Source: Levilactobacillus zymae (GTDB taxonomy: Bacteria > Bacillota > Bacilli > Lactobacillales > Lactobacillaceae). From it: a DNA stretch of 64,000 nucleotides. The notes under the pieces were generated by a model. That model was not told the DNA's origin and ran no database searches. It saw nothing but the letters and a program-made list of their open reading frames with translations. The stretch is from positions 2,480,001-2,544,000 of the forward strand of contig NZ_JAVLAS010000001.1 in assembly GCF_032190635.1 (NCBI RefSeq), written 5' to 3'. The position numbers were made by a program, and so were the translations under genes. Positions 42,343-50,911 of this stretch are shown in pieces. The first letter of the stretch is position 1; each line of letters starts with the position of its first letter.

Positions 42343-42365
42343 ATTATAAAGAAGCGGGTGAGCAG

Positions 42366-42788
42366 ATGTTTCCGGAACGACTTCGGGCTTTGCGCCGGGG
42401 GCAACACATTACCCTCGAACAATTAGCAGAGGCTTTGAACCAGCAACTTTCGACGACCGATGACGAACACAAGAATACCGCCTCCCAGATTGGTAATTGG
42501 GAACGGGGTGTGCGGACGCCTTCCTTCGTCGAGGTTCGCAAATTAGCAGAATACTTTGACGTCACCATGGACTACCTAGCGGGCAAGACCGAGCGCGATG
42601 CCTACGATTTGAGTCGGTTATTTCTCTCCGGCAAACAGCTCAGCTTTAACCGTGAGGTGTTGAGTGGGCAGGACCGCTACGAAATTTACCAGTTGATTGA
42701 CGGCTACTTGCACGGTAAGGAGAACCGCTTTACTAATACTACGCCCAACCAGCAAGAGGAACTGGACCTGCACCTCGACGATCACTAG
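42366..42788 (+). CDS. XRE-family transcriptional regulator
   Basis: A 140-residue protein with an N-terminal HTH_3 domain (about 1-75): RLRALRRGQHITLEQLAEAL, a loop, then ASQIGNWERGVRTPSFVEVRKLAEYFDVTMDYL. The remaining 60 residues are hydrophilic and unassigned. The insertion between helices 2 and 3 (NQQLSTTDDEHKNTA) is longer than in phage-type repressors. It may regulate itself through the inverted repeat over its promoter. No partner gene is obvious, and a terminator follows. Confidence 0.85.
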   Translation: MFPERLRALRRGQHITLEQLAEALNQQLSTTDDEHKNTASQIGNWERGVRTPSFVEVRKLAEYFDVTMDYLAGKTERDAYDLSRLFLSGKQLSFNREVLSGQDRYEIYQLIDGYLHGKENRFTNTTPNQQEELDLHLDDH

Positions 42789-42793
42789 GGTCA

Positions 42794-42820
42794 AAGTCGG
42801 CTGTTGTCAGCCGACTTTTT
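42794..42820 (+). terminator. Terminator of the XRE regulator gene
   Basis: AAGTCGGCTG-TTGT-CAGCCGACTT followed by TTT. Confidence 0.9.
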
Positions 42821-42900
42821 GTTTGGCGGTTGGCCCCGTTCGCACTTCACTAGCGGGACTGCCGCCAACCGGCACTCATTTCAATTAGGAGGTTACTGCT

Positions 42901-43752
42901 TTGAATCCCCGTAAACTCAAAAAATTAAAAAAGACTTTCCGCCACCAACCGTTACCCCAGCAACGCACGGCCTACATGGACCGAATGAACGGCTACTACA
43001 AGCAGTTCAACGATTACCCGGCCATCAAGTTGCTCATCAGTAACGTCTTACTGGCCGACCACATGCTGGCGGCTGGCGACCTGCCACAACAGTTGCCCCT
43101 GCTTCAATTACCGGACAACAGCGAAGATTTGATCTACCACCGGCTCAACCAGCTTTACCCGGCCGGCGATAAGACCGGTGACAAGCTCTGGAACGACCTG
43201 ATCGACGCGTTGCCGCACCTAGATCACGACCTACGCTCCTTCCGCGACTACCTCGAAGACCACTACGGCATGTGGGCCTACACGCCGCGGCCATTCATCA
43301 GCGACCTCGCCGACTTTGTGGGCGACCGGGCCGTCCTCGAGGTCATGGCCGGCAACGGCTACATCTCCAAGGGCCTGCGTGACGCCCACAAGACCGTCTA
43401 CGCCACGGATAGTCAGGCCTGGACCGCCGAAAACGAAACCGGCCGGCACCCCGTAACGGCCATCGAGGCGCTCAGTGCCGTGGACGCCTTCCAGAATTAC
43501 CGCGACCAGGTCGGTGTGGTGGTGATGTCTTGGTCTCCGGACGGCCTACCACTGGACTGGGAACTTCTGCAAGCCATCCGCCAATCCAACGCCACGGTAG
43601 ACTTCGTGGTCATCGGCGAACCGCACGGGGCCACCGGGTCAACCAAGTTCTGGGACAACGCCGAGTTGATTGAAAACGCCGCATCCCGTCAGTTGAACCG
43701 TCACTATACCGCCATTGATTTAATCAAAGATCATGTCTATCTGGTAAAATGA
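42901..43752 (+). CDS. SAM-dependent methyltransferase-like protein
   Basis: The 283-residue protein starts with TTG at 42901 (AGGAGG 7 bases upstream). The N-terminal half is helical; the C-terminal half (from about residue 135) is a Rossmann-like methyltransferase fold with motif I VLEVMAGNGYISKGL, a motif II-like acidic position in VYATDSQAW, and VGVVVMSWSPDG as motif IV. The substrate is unknown. Similar proteins are common in lactobacilli, usually annotated only as SAM-dependent methyltransferase. Cytosolic. Confidence 0.78.
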   Translation: MNPRKLKKLKKTFRHQPLPQQRTAYMDRMNGYYKQFNDYPAIKLLISNVLLADHMLAAGDLPQQLPLLQLPDNSEDLIYHRLNQLYPAGDKTGDKLWNDLIDALPHLDHDLRSFRDYLEDHYGMWAYTPRPFISDLADFVGDRAVLEVMAGNGYISKGLRDAHKTVYATDSQAWTAENETGRHPVTAIEALSAVDAFQNYRDQVGVVVMSWSPDGLPLDWELLQAIRQSNATVDFVVIGEPHGATGSTKFWDNAELIENAASRQLNRHYTAIDLIKDHVYLVK

Positions 43753-43806
43753 CCTATCTAAGTGACGTCCTCAAACTAAGAAAAATTCCAAGCATTTTAA
43801 TTCTTT

Positions 43807-43835
43807 TTGTATGACGTATGGTATACAATTATGAT
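43807..43835 (+). promoter_or_regulatory. Promoter with embedded inverted repeat of the toxin-antitoxin operon
   Basis: TTGTAT (43807-43812), 17-base spacer, TATGAT (43830-43835). An inverted repeat TTGTAT...ATACAA (43807-43812 and 43823-43828) overlaps the -35 and spacer, consistent with autorepression by the antitoxin. Confidence 0.6.
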
Positions 43836-43853
43836 GACAAGGAGGGATTATTA

Positions 43854-44126
43854 ATGCAAAATACTGATACTGATCGCGTTAATTCGCGAATCGACTCGAC
43901 CATAAAACTCAAAGCCCAAGCTGAGCTCAAGAAAAACGGTTTAACTATCTCAGAGTACATTCGAATTATTTTAACTGGCGTGGCTGAACATGGATTACCA
44001 GAAAACTTTGCGATGCCCTCCACGGATGTTAATCAGTCTATCTTAGAAATGGTGGACGCTAAAGTACAGCATCAATCACTCCCCGGTGGGAACAGTCAAG
44101 AAGCATTCGAACGGACACTCAAATAA
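43854..44126 (+). CDS. RelB/DinJ-family antitoxin
   Basis: Start at ATG 43854 (MQNTDTDRVNSRIDS) after AAGGAGGG; a longer upstream frame would begin inside the promoter. The 90-residue protein has an N-terminal ribbon-helix-helix (RVNSRIDSTIKLKAQAELKK then LTISEYIRIILTGVAEHG), the DNA-binding part of RelB/DinJ antitoxins, and a flexible C-terminal part that would wrap the toxin. Its stop overlaps the toxin start by one base (TAATG). AT-richer than the neighbours, as is common for mobile TA modules. Confidence 0.88.
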   Translation: MQNTDTDRVNSRIDSTIKLKAQAELKKNGLTISEYIRIILTGVAEHGLPENFAMPSTDVNQSILEMVDAKVQHQSLPGGNSQEAFERTLK

Positions 44127-44506
44127 TGTCGCATCGAATCGAACGAACCACCCTATTTCACAAACAATTCAAAAAGGTTCAGAAGGATCCACGATGGCGC
44201 CCAATCTTTGAGGGAACTGCCCCTTTGAAAAACAACACCCTATCTCCTTGGGACTATGTTCTAACATGCTTTTTCGAACGTCGCCCCATCCCGGAGTACT
44301 TCTACTCGCACGAACTAAGAATCTCTAACAAGCTCAAACAACAAGTAAAAAAACGGCTAGGTATTCATCAGAATATGGCTATTAAAATTCTTGAATTACA
44401 TTTTGATGGCCATAATGGTGATCATTTATTGGTCTATCATGACTCGCCAGCAGTTACCACAATGATTGCCATCGGTACCCACCATACAATTTTTAACCAC
44501 CTATAA
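44126..44506 (+). CDS. YafQ-like RelE-superfamily toxin (mRNA interferase)
   Basis: The 126-residue protein starts TLFHKQFKKVQKD, the basic helix typical of YafQ/RelE toxins, and ends ELHFDGHNGDHLLVYH...IAIGTHHTIF, comparable to the YafQ C-terminal pattern DWLLIYK...GTHSELF with catalytic histidines. It has about 30 more residues than E. coli YafQ, inserted in the middle (WDYVLTCFFERRPIPEYF). It would cut mRNA on the ribosome when free of the antitoxin. One-base overlap with the antitoxin indicates coupling. Subfamily is inferred. Confidence 0.82.
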   Translation: MSHRIERTTLFHKQFKKVQKDPRWRPIFEGTAPLKNNTLSPWDYVLTCFFERRPIPEYFYSHELRISNKLKQQVKKRLGIHQNMAIKILELHFDGHNGDHLLVYHDSPAVTTMIAIGTHHTIFNHL

Positions 44507-44514
44507 TTCATATT

Positions 44515-44562
44515 AAAAAGACCGTTTCAGCCCACTAATTTAGTGGACCGAAACGGTCTTTT
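44515..44562. terminator. Bidirectional terminator after the toxin gene
   Basis: AAAAAGACCGTTTC (44515-44528) pairs with GAAACGGTCTTTT (44550-44562), with inner CCACTAA/TTAGTGG pairing. Confidence 0.92.
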
Positions 44563-44607
44563 ACCATCCGAAGCTCCGTAGGCTCCTAACATTACTTAGA
44601 ATAATAG

Positions 44608-44916
44608 CTAATCCAATTCCGAGGTCACCGAACGCTGAGTCGGCAGGTTACCCCGCCAGATCCAACCATCGGCGCTGTCCCGGTCCTGCGGCACCCGATA
44701 AACGGGCATGACACGGAGATGACGCCTCGCTGAATAGTAAGTCACTGCCGTGGTCACGCGCTCTTGACCGTAGTGCACCTGTAGCCGTTTTCCCCCGAAA
44801 CGGTGATCCGCCACTAACACGGGCGAACGCCTCGCCGTCGTTGAACTGATGGCCGCAGAATACATCCCCGATAAACTCAAACCTAGTAACATCCCCGCTT
44901 TGAAAAACTTATGCAT
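44608..44916 (-). CDS. Small secreted protein with GWIWRG motif
   Basis: Start chosen at ATG 44916 (MHKFFKAGMLLGLSLSG), which begins a signal peptide; the longer frame from 44949 lacks one. The ribosome site is weak. The roughly 100-residue product has a mature part with VTYYSARRHLRVMPVYRV and DGWIWRGNLP near the C-terminus. The same GWIWRG motif occurs in the secreted protein at 61890-62879, and I associate it with repeats at the ends of lactobacillus wall enzymes. It is probably bound to the wall; function unknown. Confidence 0.7.
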   Translation of the reverse strand: MHKFFKAGMLLGLSLSGMYSAAISSTTARRSPVLVADHRFGGKRLQVHYGQERVTTAVTYYSARRHLRVMPVYRVPQDRDSADGWIWRGNLPTQRSVTSELD

Positions 44917-45079
44917 GATCCTAAATTCCCCTCTACATTTACCAGCCACCCAGTAGGCCCCGATCCCTACTGGGCGGTCTCATCGGTTCACTAAAAATTG
45001 ACTCATTACTCTCCCTAGATTCAGTCTAGCACAAAATCAATTACCCGATTAAATAACTTTCATTTTCCTGGTTTAGCCG

Positions 45080-45295
45080 TTAACAACCCATGTGCCACCC
45101 CGCACCGAACCAGAGTAACCCGCAGGCGCCACCAATGAGGACCACTAACGCGACCAGGGTTAGCCCCATGAGTGGGGTGACCCCTAACCACTTGGCGGTT
45201 GCGGTACGTTGACTCGCCACGGCCGTGACTTGCACCCCGACGACTATTCCCAAAATCACGATGCCCGTCATGACCCAGAAGAGCGTTCCCATCAT
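45080..45295 (-). CDS. Small two-span membrane protein
   Basis: Start ATG 45295 (MMGTLFWVM), with GGGAGGTG 6 bases upstream; an in-frame GTG at 45304 is inside the ribosome site. The 71-residue protein has two hydrophobic helices (about 4-25 and 42-68) joined by a basic loop (ASQRTATAKW). It lies 26 bases after a CPBP protease gene on the same strand and is likely co-transcribed. No family recognised. A small immunity-type or regulatory role is possible from context only. Confidence 0.65.
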   Translation of the reverse strand: MMGTLFWVMTGIVILGIVVGVQVTAVASQRTATAKWLGVTPLMGLTLVALVVLIGGACGLLWFGAGWHMGC

Positions 45296-45321
45296 ACTTA
45301 TCACCTCCCTTTACTTAACGG

Positions 45322-46095
45322 TTACCACACATGCTCGGCCGGTTGGGTGGGCCACTCCAGGCCCTCTCGGTGGGCCGGTCGCAGTAAAAATAACGCCGTT
45401 CCCACGTAGATGACGGCGACCAAGACGCCCAGGGATACCGACGCCGTGGGCCGCGTATCTTCAGCCAGGCCACTCATGACCATCACCGTGAAGTCGTTGG
45501 CGAAGTGCCAGACGACGGGCCATAACAGCCCCCTGGTCCGCAGGTACACGGCGGCTAATAACATTCCCATGGCCCAGGCGTTACCCACCTGCAACAGCGT
45601 CACGTTAAGCGGCTGGTGCACCCAATTGACCAGGTGAAACAACCCAAAAATCAGACTCGCTCCCGTGACGGCACTGAGGAGATGGTGCGGCATCAACCGC
45701 ATCACCAGGGCCAGGACTAAGCCCCGGAAGAAGTATTCTTCGTAACTCGCCACGCACAACGCCAGGAGAAACGCCAACGTCACCGGCATCACGAAAGGCT
45801 GCAGTTGCACGCGTGCAAAGTTCAACAACTCCAGCCCCGTGAGCCCCATAATCGACAACGGCACGAGGTTAATCGTCACCTGCCGCCGTAGCGGTAACGC
45901 CGACCGGAGAAAGATGGGAACCCGTAACCACTCGGCGTTCAGTCCCAGCATCAGCACAAGTAAAATGCCATCCTGTAAGATGATGTCGGTCGGATCGGAC
46001 AATTGCCGCAGGTGCCCAATCGTTCCTAAGCCCAGCATGACCACCAACGACAGGGCGCAGACCCCTCCTAGGCGCAACATTGCTTTAATGTGCAT
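45322..46095 (-). CDS. CPBP-family intramembrane glutamic protease (Abi/CAAX-like), copy 1
   Basis: A 257-residue membrane protein with about 7-8 segments and the three CPBP motifs: EEYFFRG (catalytic Glu-Glu), FGLFHLVN (FxxxH) and HFANDF (HxxxD/N). CPBP proteins (Rce1 relatives) include bacteriocin self-immunity proteins. It is a paralogue of the gene at 46287-47072: both share order, spacing and phrases around the motifs. The start at 46095 (MHIKAMLRL) has a poor AAAGG site. No bacteriocin gene is found next to it. Confidence 0.88.
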   Translation of the reverse strand: MHIKAMLRLGGVCALSLVVMLGLGTIGHLRQLSDPTDIILQDGILLVLMLGLNAEWLRVPIFLRSALPLRRQVTINLVPLSIMGLTGLELLNFARVQLQPFVMPVTLAFLLALCVASYEEYFFRGLVLALVMRLMPHHLLSAVTGASLIFGLFHLVNWVHQPLNVTLLQVGNAWAMGMLLAAVYLRTRGLLWPVVWHFANDFTVMVMSGLAEDTRPTASVSLGVLVAVIYVGTALFLLRPAHREGLEWPTQPAEHVW

Positions 46096-46237
46096 GCCTT
46101 TAACGCCCCCTTAGTAAGCCCATTATAGGCGGACCTTAACGGGACCGATTTAATCCCTTACCGGTTAGGCCAACCAACCGGTCAAACAATTTAACGCTTT
46201 TAAATTGGGTTGGTGGGAAAATAAGGTGCCCTAGAAA

Positions 46238-46276
46238 CTAAAATACCGGTCATCCCGCATCAACAGGATAACCGGT
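46238..46276 (-). terminator. Terminator of the upstream CPBP gene
   Basis: On the minus strand ACCGGTTATCC pairs with GGATGACCGGT (one wobble), followed by ATTTTAG. Confidence 0.75.
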
Positions 46277-46286
46277 AAGCTAAGTT

Positions 46287-47072
46287 TTAACGTTCAAGCG
46301 GTGCTAATGCCGCGAAATTCGCTTGCACCTTAGGAAGCTGTTGGCGACGTAACAGGTACCCCGCCACCCCACAGTAGAGGATGACCATCACACCAACCGC
46401 CAGCACACTGCCCACCGGCCGGGCCTCTTCGGATAGGCCCCCAATCAGAATGGCCACGAAGTCGTTGAAGAAGTGGAGCAGGATCGGCCAAACTAAGCTG
46501 CGGGTACGCAGGTAGCTCGCCGCAAACAGCACGCCTAAGGCAAAGGCGTTAAGCATCTGCACCAACGTCGGCTCCAGCCCCTGGTGCGTTAGGTTAACCA
46601 GGTGCGTGGCACCGAACAACAGGCTACTCAGCGCCACGGCCGCCCAGACTCGGCGCAACGTGGTCAGGTGAAACAACCGTAGACATAACCCCAAAATTAG
46701 CCCCCGAAACAGGTACTCTTCACAGCTCCCCACCAACAGGGCAATGATTAGGGTCAACCCTACGCCGAGGGCCGGTTGCCCCACCGTCAAGCTTCCGACC
46801 AACGCGACGGCTAGCAACGCCATCCAAATGATGGGTAGCGTATTGATCCGCAGCTGTTCTCCGAACGTTGGCGTGGGCCGAAAATAGATGGGCACGTGAA
46901 GCCACCAGCGATTGAAGGCCACCAAGACGACCAGTAAGACCCCATCTTGGGTCAACAAACGGCCAATCGGTCCCCCACCCAGACTCCGGCTGACTAACGC
47001 CACCCCGAACATGATTCCTAAGACCAACACCACTAATTCCAGAATCTGAATGCCTTGCCGTCGTAACTTCAC
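46287..47072 (-). CDS. CPBP-family intramembrane glutamic protease, copy 2
   Basis: Start taken as GTG 47072 (MKLRRQGIQ) because AAGGAGG lies 8 bases before it; the earlier in-frame GTG at 47099 has none. The 261-residue protein has about 7-8 hydrophobic segments and the CPBP motifs EEYLFRG, FGATHLVN and HFFNDF. It is a clear tandem paralogue of copy 1. It is transcribed alone, ending at its own terminator, so the two copies are separately controlled. Confidence 0.88.
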   Translation of the reverse strand: MKLRRQGIQILELVVLVLGIMFGVALVSRSLGGGPIGRLLTQDGVLLVVLVAFNRWWLHVPIYFRPTPTFGEQLRINTLPIIWMALLAVALVGSLTVGQPALGVGLTLIIALLVGSCEEYLFRGLILGLCLRLFHLTTLRRVWAAVALSSLLFGATHLVNLTHQGLEPTLVQMLNAFALGVLFAASYLRTRSLVWPILLHFFNDFVAILIGGLSEEARPVGSVLAVGVMVILYCGVAGYLLRRQQLPKVQANFAALAPLER

Positions 47073-47254
47073 GCCTACATCCTCCTTCGTTCCTGTCACC
47101 AGCTTTGTCGGGTCCCCGCGGTGACCATCGTAAAATCCACTTATCTAGAGGTTAAGCATAGCACTTTCGTTTCCGTCCGAATAGTCTATTGCGCTGCCGG
47201 CGACCGCCAAAAAGGCCCCCGAAAAATTCTTCCGGTAGGCCCATGACTATTCGG

Positions 47255-47458
47255 CTATTCACTAACGCTTAGTGATCCCTGCAACCCCACGATGACACAG
47301 GTCGCAATCACGGCGATGAACGCACTGACAATCACCGTATAGATGACCTGAACCGACGCGACCCCCTTAGTCCGGGTCGCCCCCGAGACACTCCGGACGT
47401 GAAACGCCACGGCCAGTTCAATCACAAAAAAGATCAACGGTAAATTTCGCATCAACAT
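47255..47458 (-). CDS. Small two-span membrane protein
   Basis: Start ATG 47458 (MLMRNLPLIFFVIE), GGGAG 8 bases before. The 67-residue protein has two hydrophobic helices (about 4-20 and 34-58) around a basic loop (HVRSVSGATRTKGV). Its layout resembles the small protein at 45080-45295, although the sequences are not clearly alike. It lies 180 bases upstream of a CPBP gene on the same strand. No family recognised. Confidence 0.6.
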   Translation of the reverse strand: MLMRNLPLIFFVIELAVAFHVRSVSGATRTKGVASVQVIYTVIVSAFIAVIATCVIVGLQGSLSVSE

Positions 47459-47658
47459 CTTCTCAGCTCCCCCAAGCTTATTTACCCCCATTATGCCAAC
47501 TTATGCGGGGTAATAGGTCACCGAGCGGTTGGTTAAGCCAGCTCCCTTGTAACGGGTAAAAATTACCAAATCTTTACCGGTTTTGCCCATTGAATTTAAA
47601 GAGCCACTTCCTCATAATTAAGTTAGTTATTTAATTCGATAACAGAGGAGTTCTTTCG

Positions 47659-48414
47659 ATGTTTTCACGATCATTTTTCGGCGGTCTAGTGTTGGGTGGA
47701 AGCTTGTTACTTAGCGGCATTACGGCTCAGGCAGCAACGCCCACCGCAACCCAGCTTCGCGTCGTTTCCACCACGGGAAAGACGCTCCGGGCCACCCGGA
47801 CCATTTACCCCACCAGTGCCGACCCCGCCGACCCGAACGCCGACGTGGTGCTTGACGCTGCGGTCTACACGCCAACCATCAAGGGCTATCTGCCCTACAA
47901 GCTCGGCAAAACCTACGCGGCCTCGCAACTCCCCCGTAAACTCACGTTGATCTACGTCAAGACCAGTACGGTCGCTAAAAAGGTCGGTACCCAATACCTC
48001 AAGCAGATCAACGCCTACCGCAAACAAAAGCACCTCAAGCCTTTCCGCCATCAAGCGGCCCTCACCAAGAAGGCCCGGGTCCGGGCCCACGAGCTCTGGC
48101 AAAAACCTAGTCACGTGCGTCCTAACGGCACCTCGTACAACGCTAAGAACAGCGGCTACGCGGAGGTCATGGCCTACACACCAAGCCTCTTCCTAACGGG
48201 CGGCGGTTTTAAAACCGTTGGCCCCATGATCTGCTACACGGCCGGGGGCACCCTTAGCTACAAGCGGACCGCCCAGTCGGCCAGCCATTTCTTACTCACG
48301 GAAGATCAGCTCCACCGGCAGACCGAGCTGAATACCTGGGCACGTTACAGCACCGTCAGTTTCAGCTTCAAGAACGACTACTCCGGCACCATGGCCCAAC
48401 TCTTTCACGTTTAG
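47659..48414 (+). CDS. Secreted CAP/SCP-domain protein
   Basis: The 251-residue protein has a signal peptide (cleavage near AQAA, residue 26), a basic beta-rich N-terminal segment (about 30-105) and a CAP domain (about 112-250) marked by YLKQINAYRKQKHLKPF, ALTKKARVRAHELW and a late HFLLTEDQLHR segment. CAP proteins are exported and bind lipids or peptidoglycan; bacterial roles are mostly unknown. The classic HxN metal site is only partly visible. GAGGAG lies before the ATG. Confidence 0.8.
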   Translation: MFSRSFFGGLVLGGSLLLSGITAQAATPTATQLRVVSTTGKTLRATRTIYPTSADPADPNADVVLDAAVYTPTIKGYLPYKLGKTYAASQLPRKLTLIYVKTSTVAKKVGTQYLKQINAYRKQKHLKPFRHQAALTKKARVRAHELWQKPSHVRPNGTSYNAKNSGYAEVMAYTPSLFLTGGGFKTVGPMICYTAGGTLSYKRTAQSASHFLLTEDQLHRQTELNTWARYSTVSFSFKNDYSGTMAQLFHV

Positions 48415-48472
48415 CCTACGCTCATTCGAAAGGGCCCCGGCTTTTCCCCAAAAATTTAACCCGCTCGACGTT

Positions 48473-48513
48473 AAAACGACCACGCTAGCCAATTGGGCAG
48501 CGTGGTCGTTTTG
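48473..48513 (+). terminator. Terminator of the CAP-domain gene
   Basis: AAAACGACCACGCT (48473-48486) pairs exactly with AGCGTGGTCGTTTT (48499-48512). It can act on both strands. Confidence 0.92.
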
Positions 48514-48677
48514 CTCAACTGAACCATTGAAGCCCCCCACGTTCCCGATTAACGCAGGTCAGTTTGAAATCCCATTTGTTCAAGCGTATGATTTTTAGTG
48601 CAATAAAAATATTATTTTTCTGTTCCGCCAAGTCACGCCAGCTGACGAGCGACCGTTCAGATAAGGAGTGACTTTTG

Positions 48678-50006
48678 ATGAATGATTTATTCGAAAAGGC
48701 CCCGATTCCGAAGGCCTACCTGCAACTAGCCCTACCCGTGGTGTTGGGGATGGTTGCCAGCATGATCTACAACCTAGCGGATACTTTTTTCGTGGCCCAG
48801 ACCGGTAACGCCGACCTGGTTGCCGGCATTGCCCTGGGCAGTCCCCTGTTCTCGTTCATGCTAGCCATCGGGGACATCTTCGGTCTCGGCGGCAGTGCCG
48901 TGATTTCGCGGGTCCTTGGGAAACACGACTATCAACAAAGCGCCCGGATCAGTAGCTTTTGTTTCTATGCCGCCATCGCTTTAAGTCTGGTCCTGACCGT
49001 GCTGCTACTGGTTTTTGAGGCGCCCATCTTAAACCTCCTCGGGGCCACGAACGCTACGCGGCCCTACATCGCCGACTTCTACCGAGTGCTGGTCCTGGGA
49101 TCCACCTTCATCATCGTGTCCTTAGTCCCCGGTAACATTATTCGGACGGAGGGCTTGGCGCAGTTCTCGATGATTGCCACCGTTAGTGGAACGATTCTCA
49201 CGATCATCCTCGACCCGCTGTTTCTCTTCGGCTTTCACTGGGGCGCTTCCGGCGTGGCCCTGGCCAACGTCATAGGTTTTGCCGTGAACACCGGGCTACT
49301 GGTGATCTTCATGCGCCGGGCCAAATCGTTATCGCTGGCGCCCAACCAGGCCCACATCTCACGCCCCACGTTTAAGGCGGTCGTGGCCGTGGGGATTCCG
49401 GCGTCTCTCACCAACCTGACCCAGAGCTTCGGCTTAATGCTACTGAATAGTTACCTTGCCGCGTACGGGGCTCAGGCCGTGGCGGCCATGGGGATCGTCC
49501 AAAAGATCTACATGGTCGTGATGATGGTGATGATCGGCTTTGCGTTTGGCGCGCAACCCCTCATTGGCTATAATTACGGTGCCAAGAACTGGTCCCGGCT
49601 CCGCGCGATTCTCCGGTTCGACCTAAAAATCGAAGTCGGGTACGCCCTAGTCTGTGCCCTGCTTCTCATCATCTTCGCACCCCAGCTGATTACCCTGTTC
49701 ATGGCCCAACCCGCCATCGTGGCCATGGGCACCGTCATGCTGCGGGCCATCCTGATCACCACCCCGTTGGTGGGCACGATTCTGGTGTTCACGACCGTCT
49801 TCCAATCGGTCGGCAACGGTACCAGTGCCCTGATCATGGCCCTCGCCCGGCAAGCGGTCTTACTGGGCCTAGCCATCGTCATTCTGGCGCACTTCTTCGG
49901 GTTGACCGGCATCATCTGGGCCCAACCCGTGGCCGACGTCTTAACCTGCCTGATTGGTGGCTGGCTTTACCGCCGGGCCTTCCGCGACGTGCCCCTACAC
50001 GCCTAA
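48678..50006 (+). CDS. MATE-family efflux transporter
   Basis: ATG 48678 with AAGGAG 9 bases upstream is preferred over the TTG just before it. The 442-residue protein has 12 membrane segments in two pseudo-repeated halves, starting PIPKAYLQLALPVVLGMVAS with LADTFFVAQTG, the standard N-terminal MATE pattern; the second half starts VVAVGIPASLTNLTQSFG. MATE proteins export drugs or cationic metabolites using Na+ or H+. Belongs to the DinF/NorM-like lactobacillus group. Monocistronic. Confidence 0.93.
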   Translation: MNDLFEKAPIPKAYLQLALPVVLGMVASMIYNLADTFFVAQTGNADLVAGIALGSPLFSFMLAIGDIFGLGGSAVISRVLGKHDYQQSARISSFCFYAAIALSLVLTVLLLVFEAPILNLLGATNATRPYIADFYRVLVLGSTFIIVSLVPGNIIRTEGLAQFSMIATVSGTILTIILDPLFLFGFHWGASGVALANVIGFAVNTGLLVIFMRRAKSLSLAPNQAHISRPTFKAVVAVGIPASLTNLTQSFGLMLLNSYLAAYGAQAVAAMGIVQKIYMVVMMVMIGFAFGAQPLIGYNYGAKNWSRLRAILRFDLKIEVGYALVCALLLIIFAPQLITLFMAQPAIVAMGTVMLRAILITTPLVGTILVFTTVFQSVGNGTSALIMALARQAVLLGLAIVILAHFFGLTGIIWAQPVADVLTCLIGGWLYRRAFRDVPLHA

Positions 50007-50020
50007 ATTCAATTCGATAC

Positions 50021-50060
50021 AAAAAAACGAGCCGAGAAGTAAACTTCTCGGCTCGTTTTT
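50021..50060. terminator. Bidirectional terminator after the MATE gene
   Basis: A near-perfect 18-base stem (50021-50040 with 50043-50060; ACGAGCCGAGAAGT core) with A-run and T-run at its two ends. Confidence 0.95.
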
Positions 50061-50310
50061 GGCAGCCGTTAGGGCGAACCCTAACAGGATTTATTTTGGA
50101 ATCCACATTCCCGCAAAATCAGACACATCACAATACGGTGATCAAAAGTGCCCTGCCGCTCAAAATTCACCTAGCCGCTTGCGCGGACGTGATTGGCAAG
50201 CCAATCGCGCGTGATTTCTCGACTCATCGCATAAAAATACTCTACCACATCGCCACCCGCGATGCAAGGCCCAAACAAAAACGCCCAGGCAGTCTCCCGA
50301 ACGTCCAGCG
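50061..50310. other. Intergenic region, no supported gene
   Basis: Between the MATE terminator and the H1-tail protein. A minus-strand frame of 25 codons (from about 50253, containing MSREITRDWLANHVRASG) looks mildly coding-like but has no ribosome site and no family. A plus-strand frame running into the next gene is a shadow of its Lys/Ala-rich tail. Confidence 0.4.
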
Positions 50311-50895
50311 TTACTTCTTAGTGGTCTTCTTCGCCGTGGTCTTGCGCGTGGTCGTTTTCCGCTTGGTCGCGGTCTTCGCCTTGGTGGCGGGCTGCTTCAG
50401 GTCGGCCTTGGGCTGATCCGTAGCGGCCGCGGCTTCCTTGGCGTTCTCGGCGGCCGTCTGCAACTTTTCAATTTGCAGCTTTAACCAGTCGTGTAGGCTG
50501 GCGTCCGCCGTATCCGCTTGCGCCACGTAGGTCTCGGCCGGCGCCAACGCATCGATCCGTAGACCCGACACGTTAATGTCCGGCGTCTCGATCACGGCGT
50601 TAACGTTCAGCGGTGCCGTGGCGGCCACGTCCATAATCTTGGCAATGGTCTTGGTATCTTGCAGCGGCAGGTTAATCACGCTGAGTTCCAAGCGCACCGA
50701 AATGTCGGTACCGTTGACCGTGGTTTCGGCTTGAGCCAGGTGATCCTGACCAATCTGTTCACGGATAAAGGCGGCTAACGGGGCCACCGCCTTGTCCGGG
50801 TCGGCATAAAAAGCCTTTTGGGGCGTCTTCGAGGTGAAATGTTCCACCTCATCGTTCTCGACAGCATCAATAAACTCTTGAATCTTGCGTTCCAT
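50311..50895 (-). CDS. Unknown protein with histone-H1-like Lys/Thr tail
   Basis: The 194-residue protein has an acidic N-terminal domain (about 1-120) with no recognised fold and a C-terminal tail of about 45 residues made almost only of Lys, Thr, Ala and Arg (KTATKRKTTTRKTTAKKTTK), as in histone H1 and bacterial nucleoid-associated proteins. The tail should bind nucleic acid non-specifically. The N-terminal part might bind a partner. GAGGTGAG lies before the ATG. It is 16 bases downstream of a four-span membrane protein gene and likely shares its transcript. Confidence 0.75.
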   Translation of the reverse strand: MERKIQEFIDAVENDEVEHFTSKTPQKAFYADPDKAVAPLAAFIREQIGQDHLAQAETTVNGTDISVRLELSVINLPLQDTKTIAKIMDVAATAPLNVNAVIETPDINVSGLRIDALAPAETYVAQADTADASLHDWLKLQIEKLQTAAENAKEAAAATDQPKADLKQPATKAKTATKRKTTTRKTTAKKTTKK

Positions 50896-50911
50896 TTCTA
50901 CTCACCTCGTC

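Noticed and set aside
50096-50416. 106-codon plus-strand frame
   Set aside because: Its second half is the reverse of the Lys/Thr/Ala tail of the minus-strand gene and gives a valine-rich shadow; no ribosome site.
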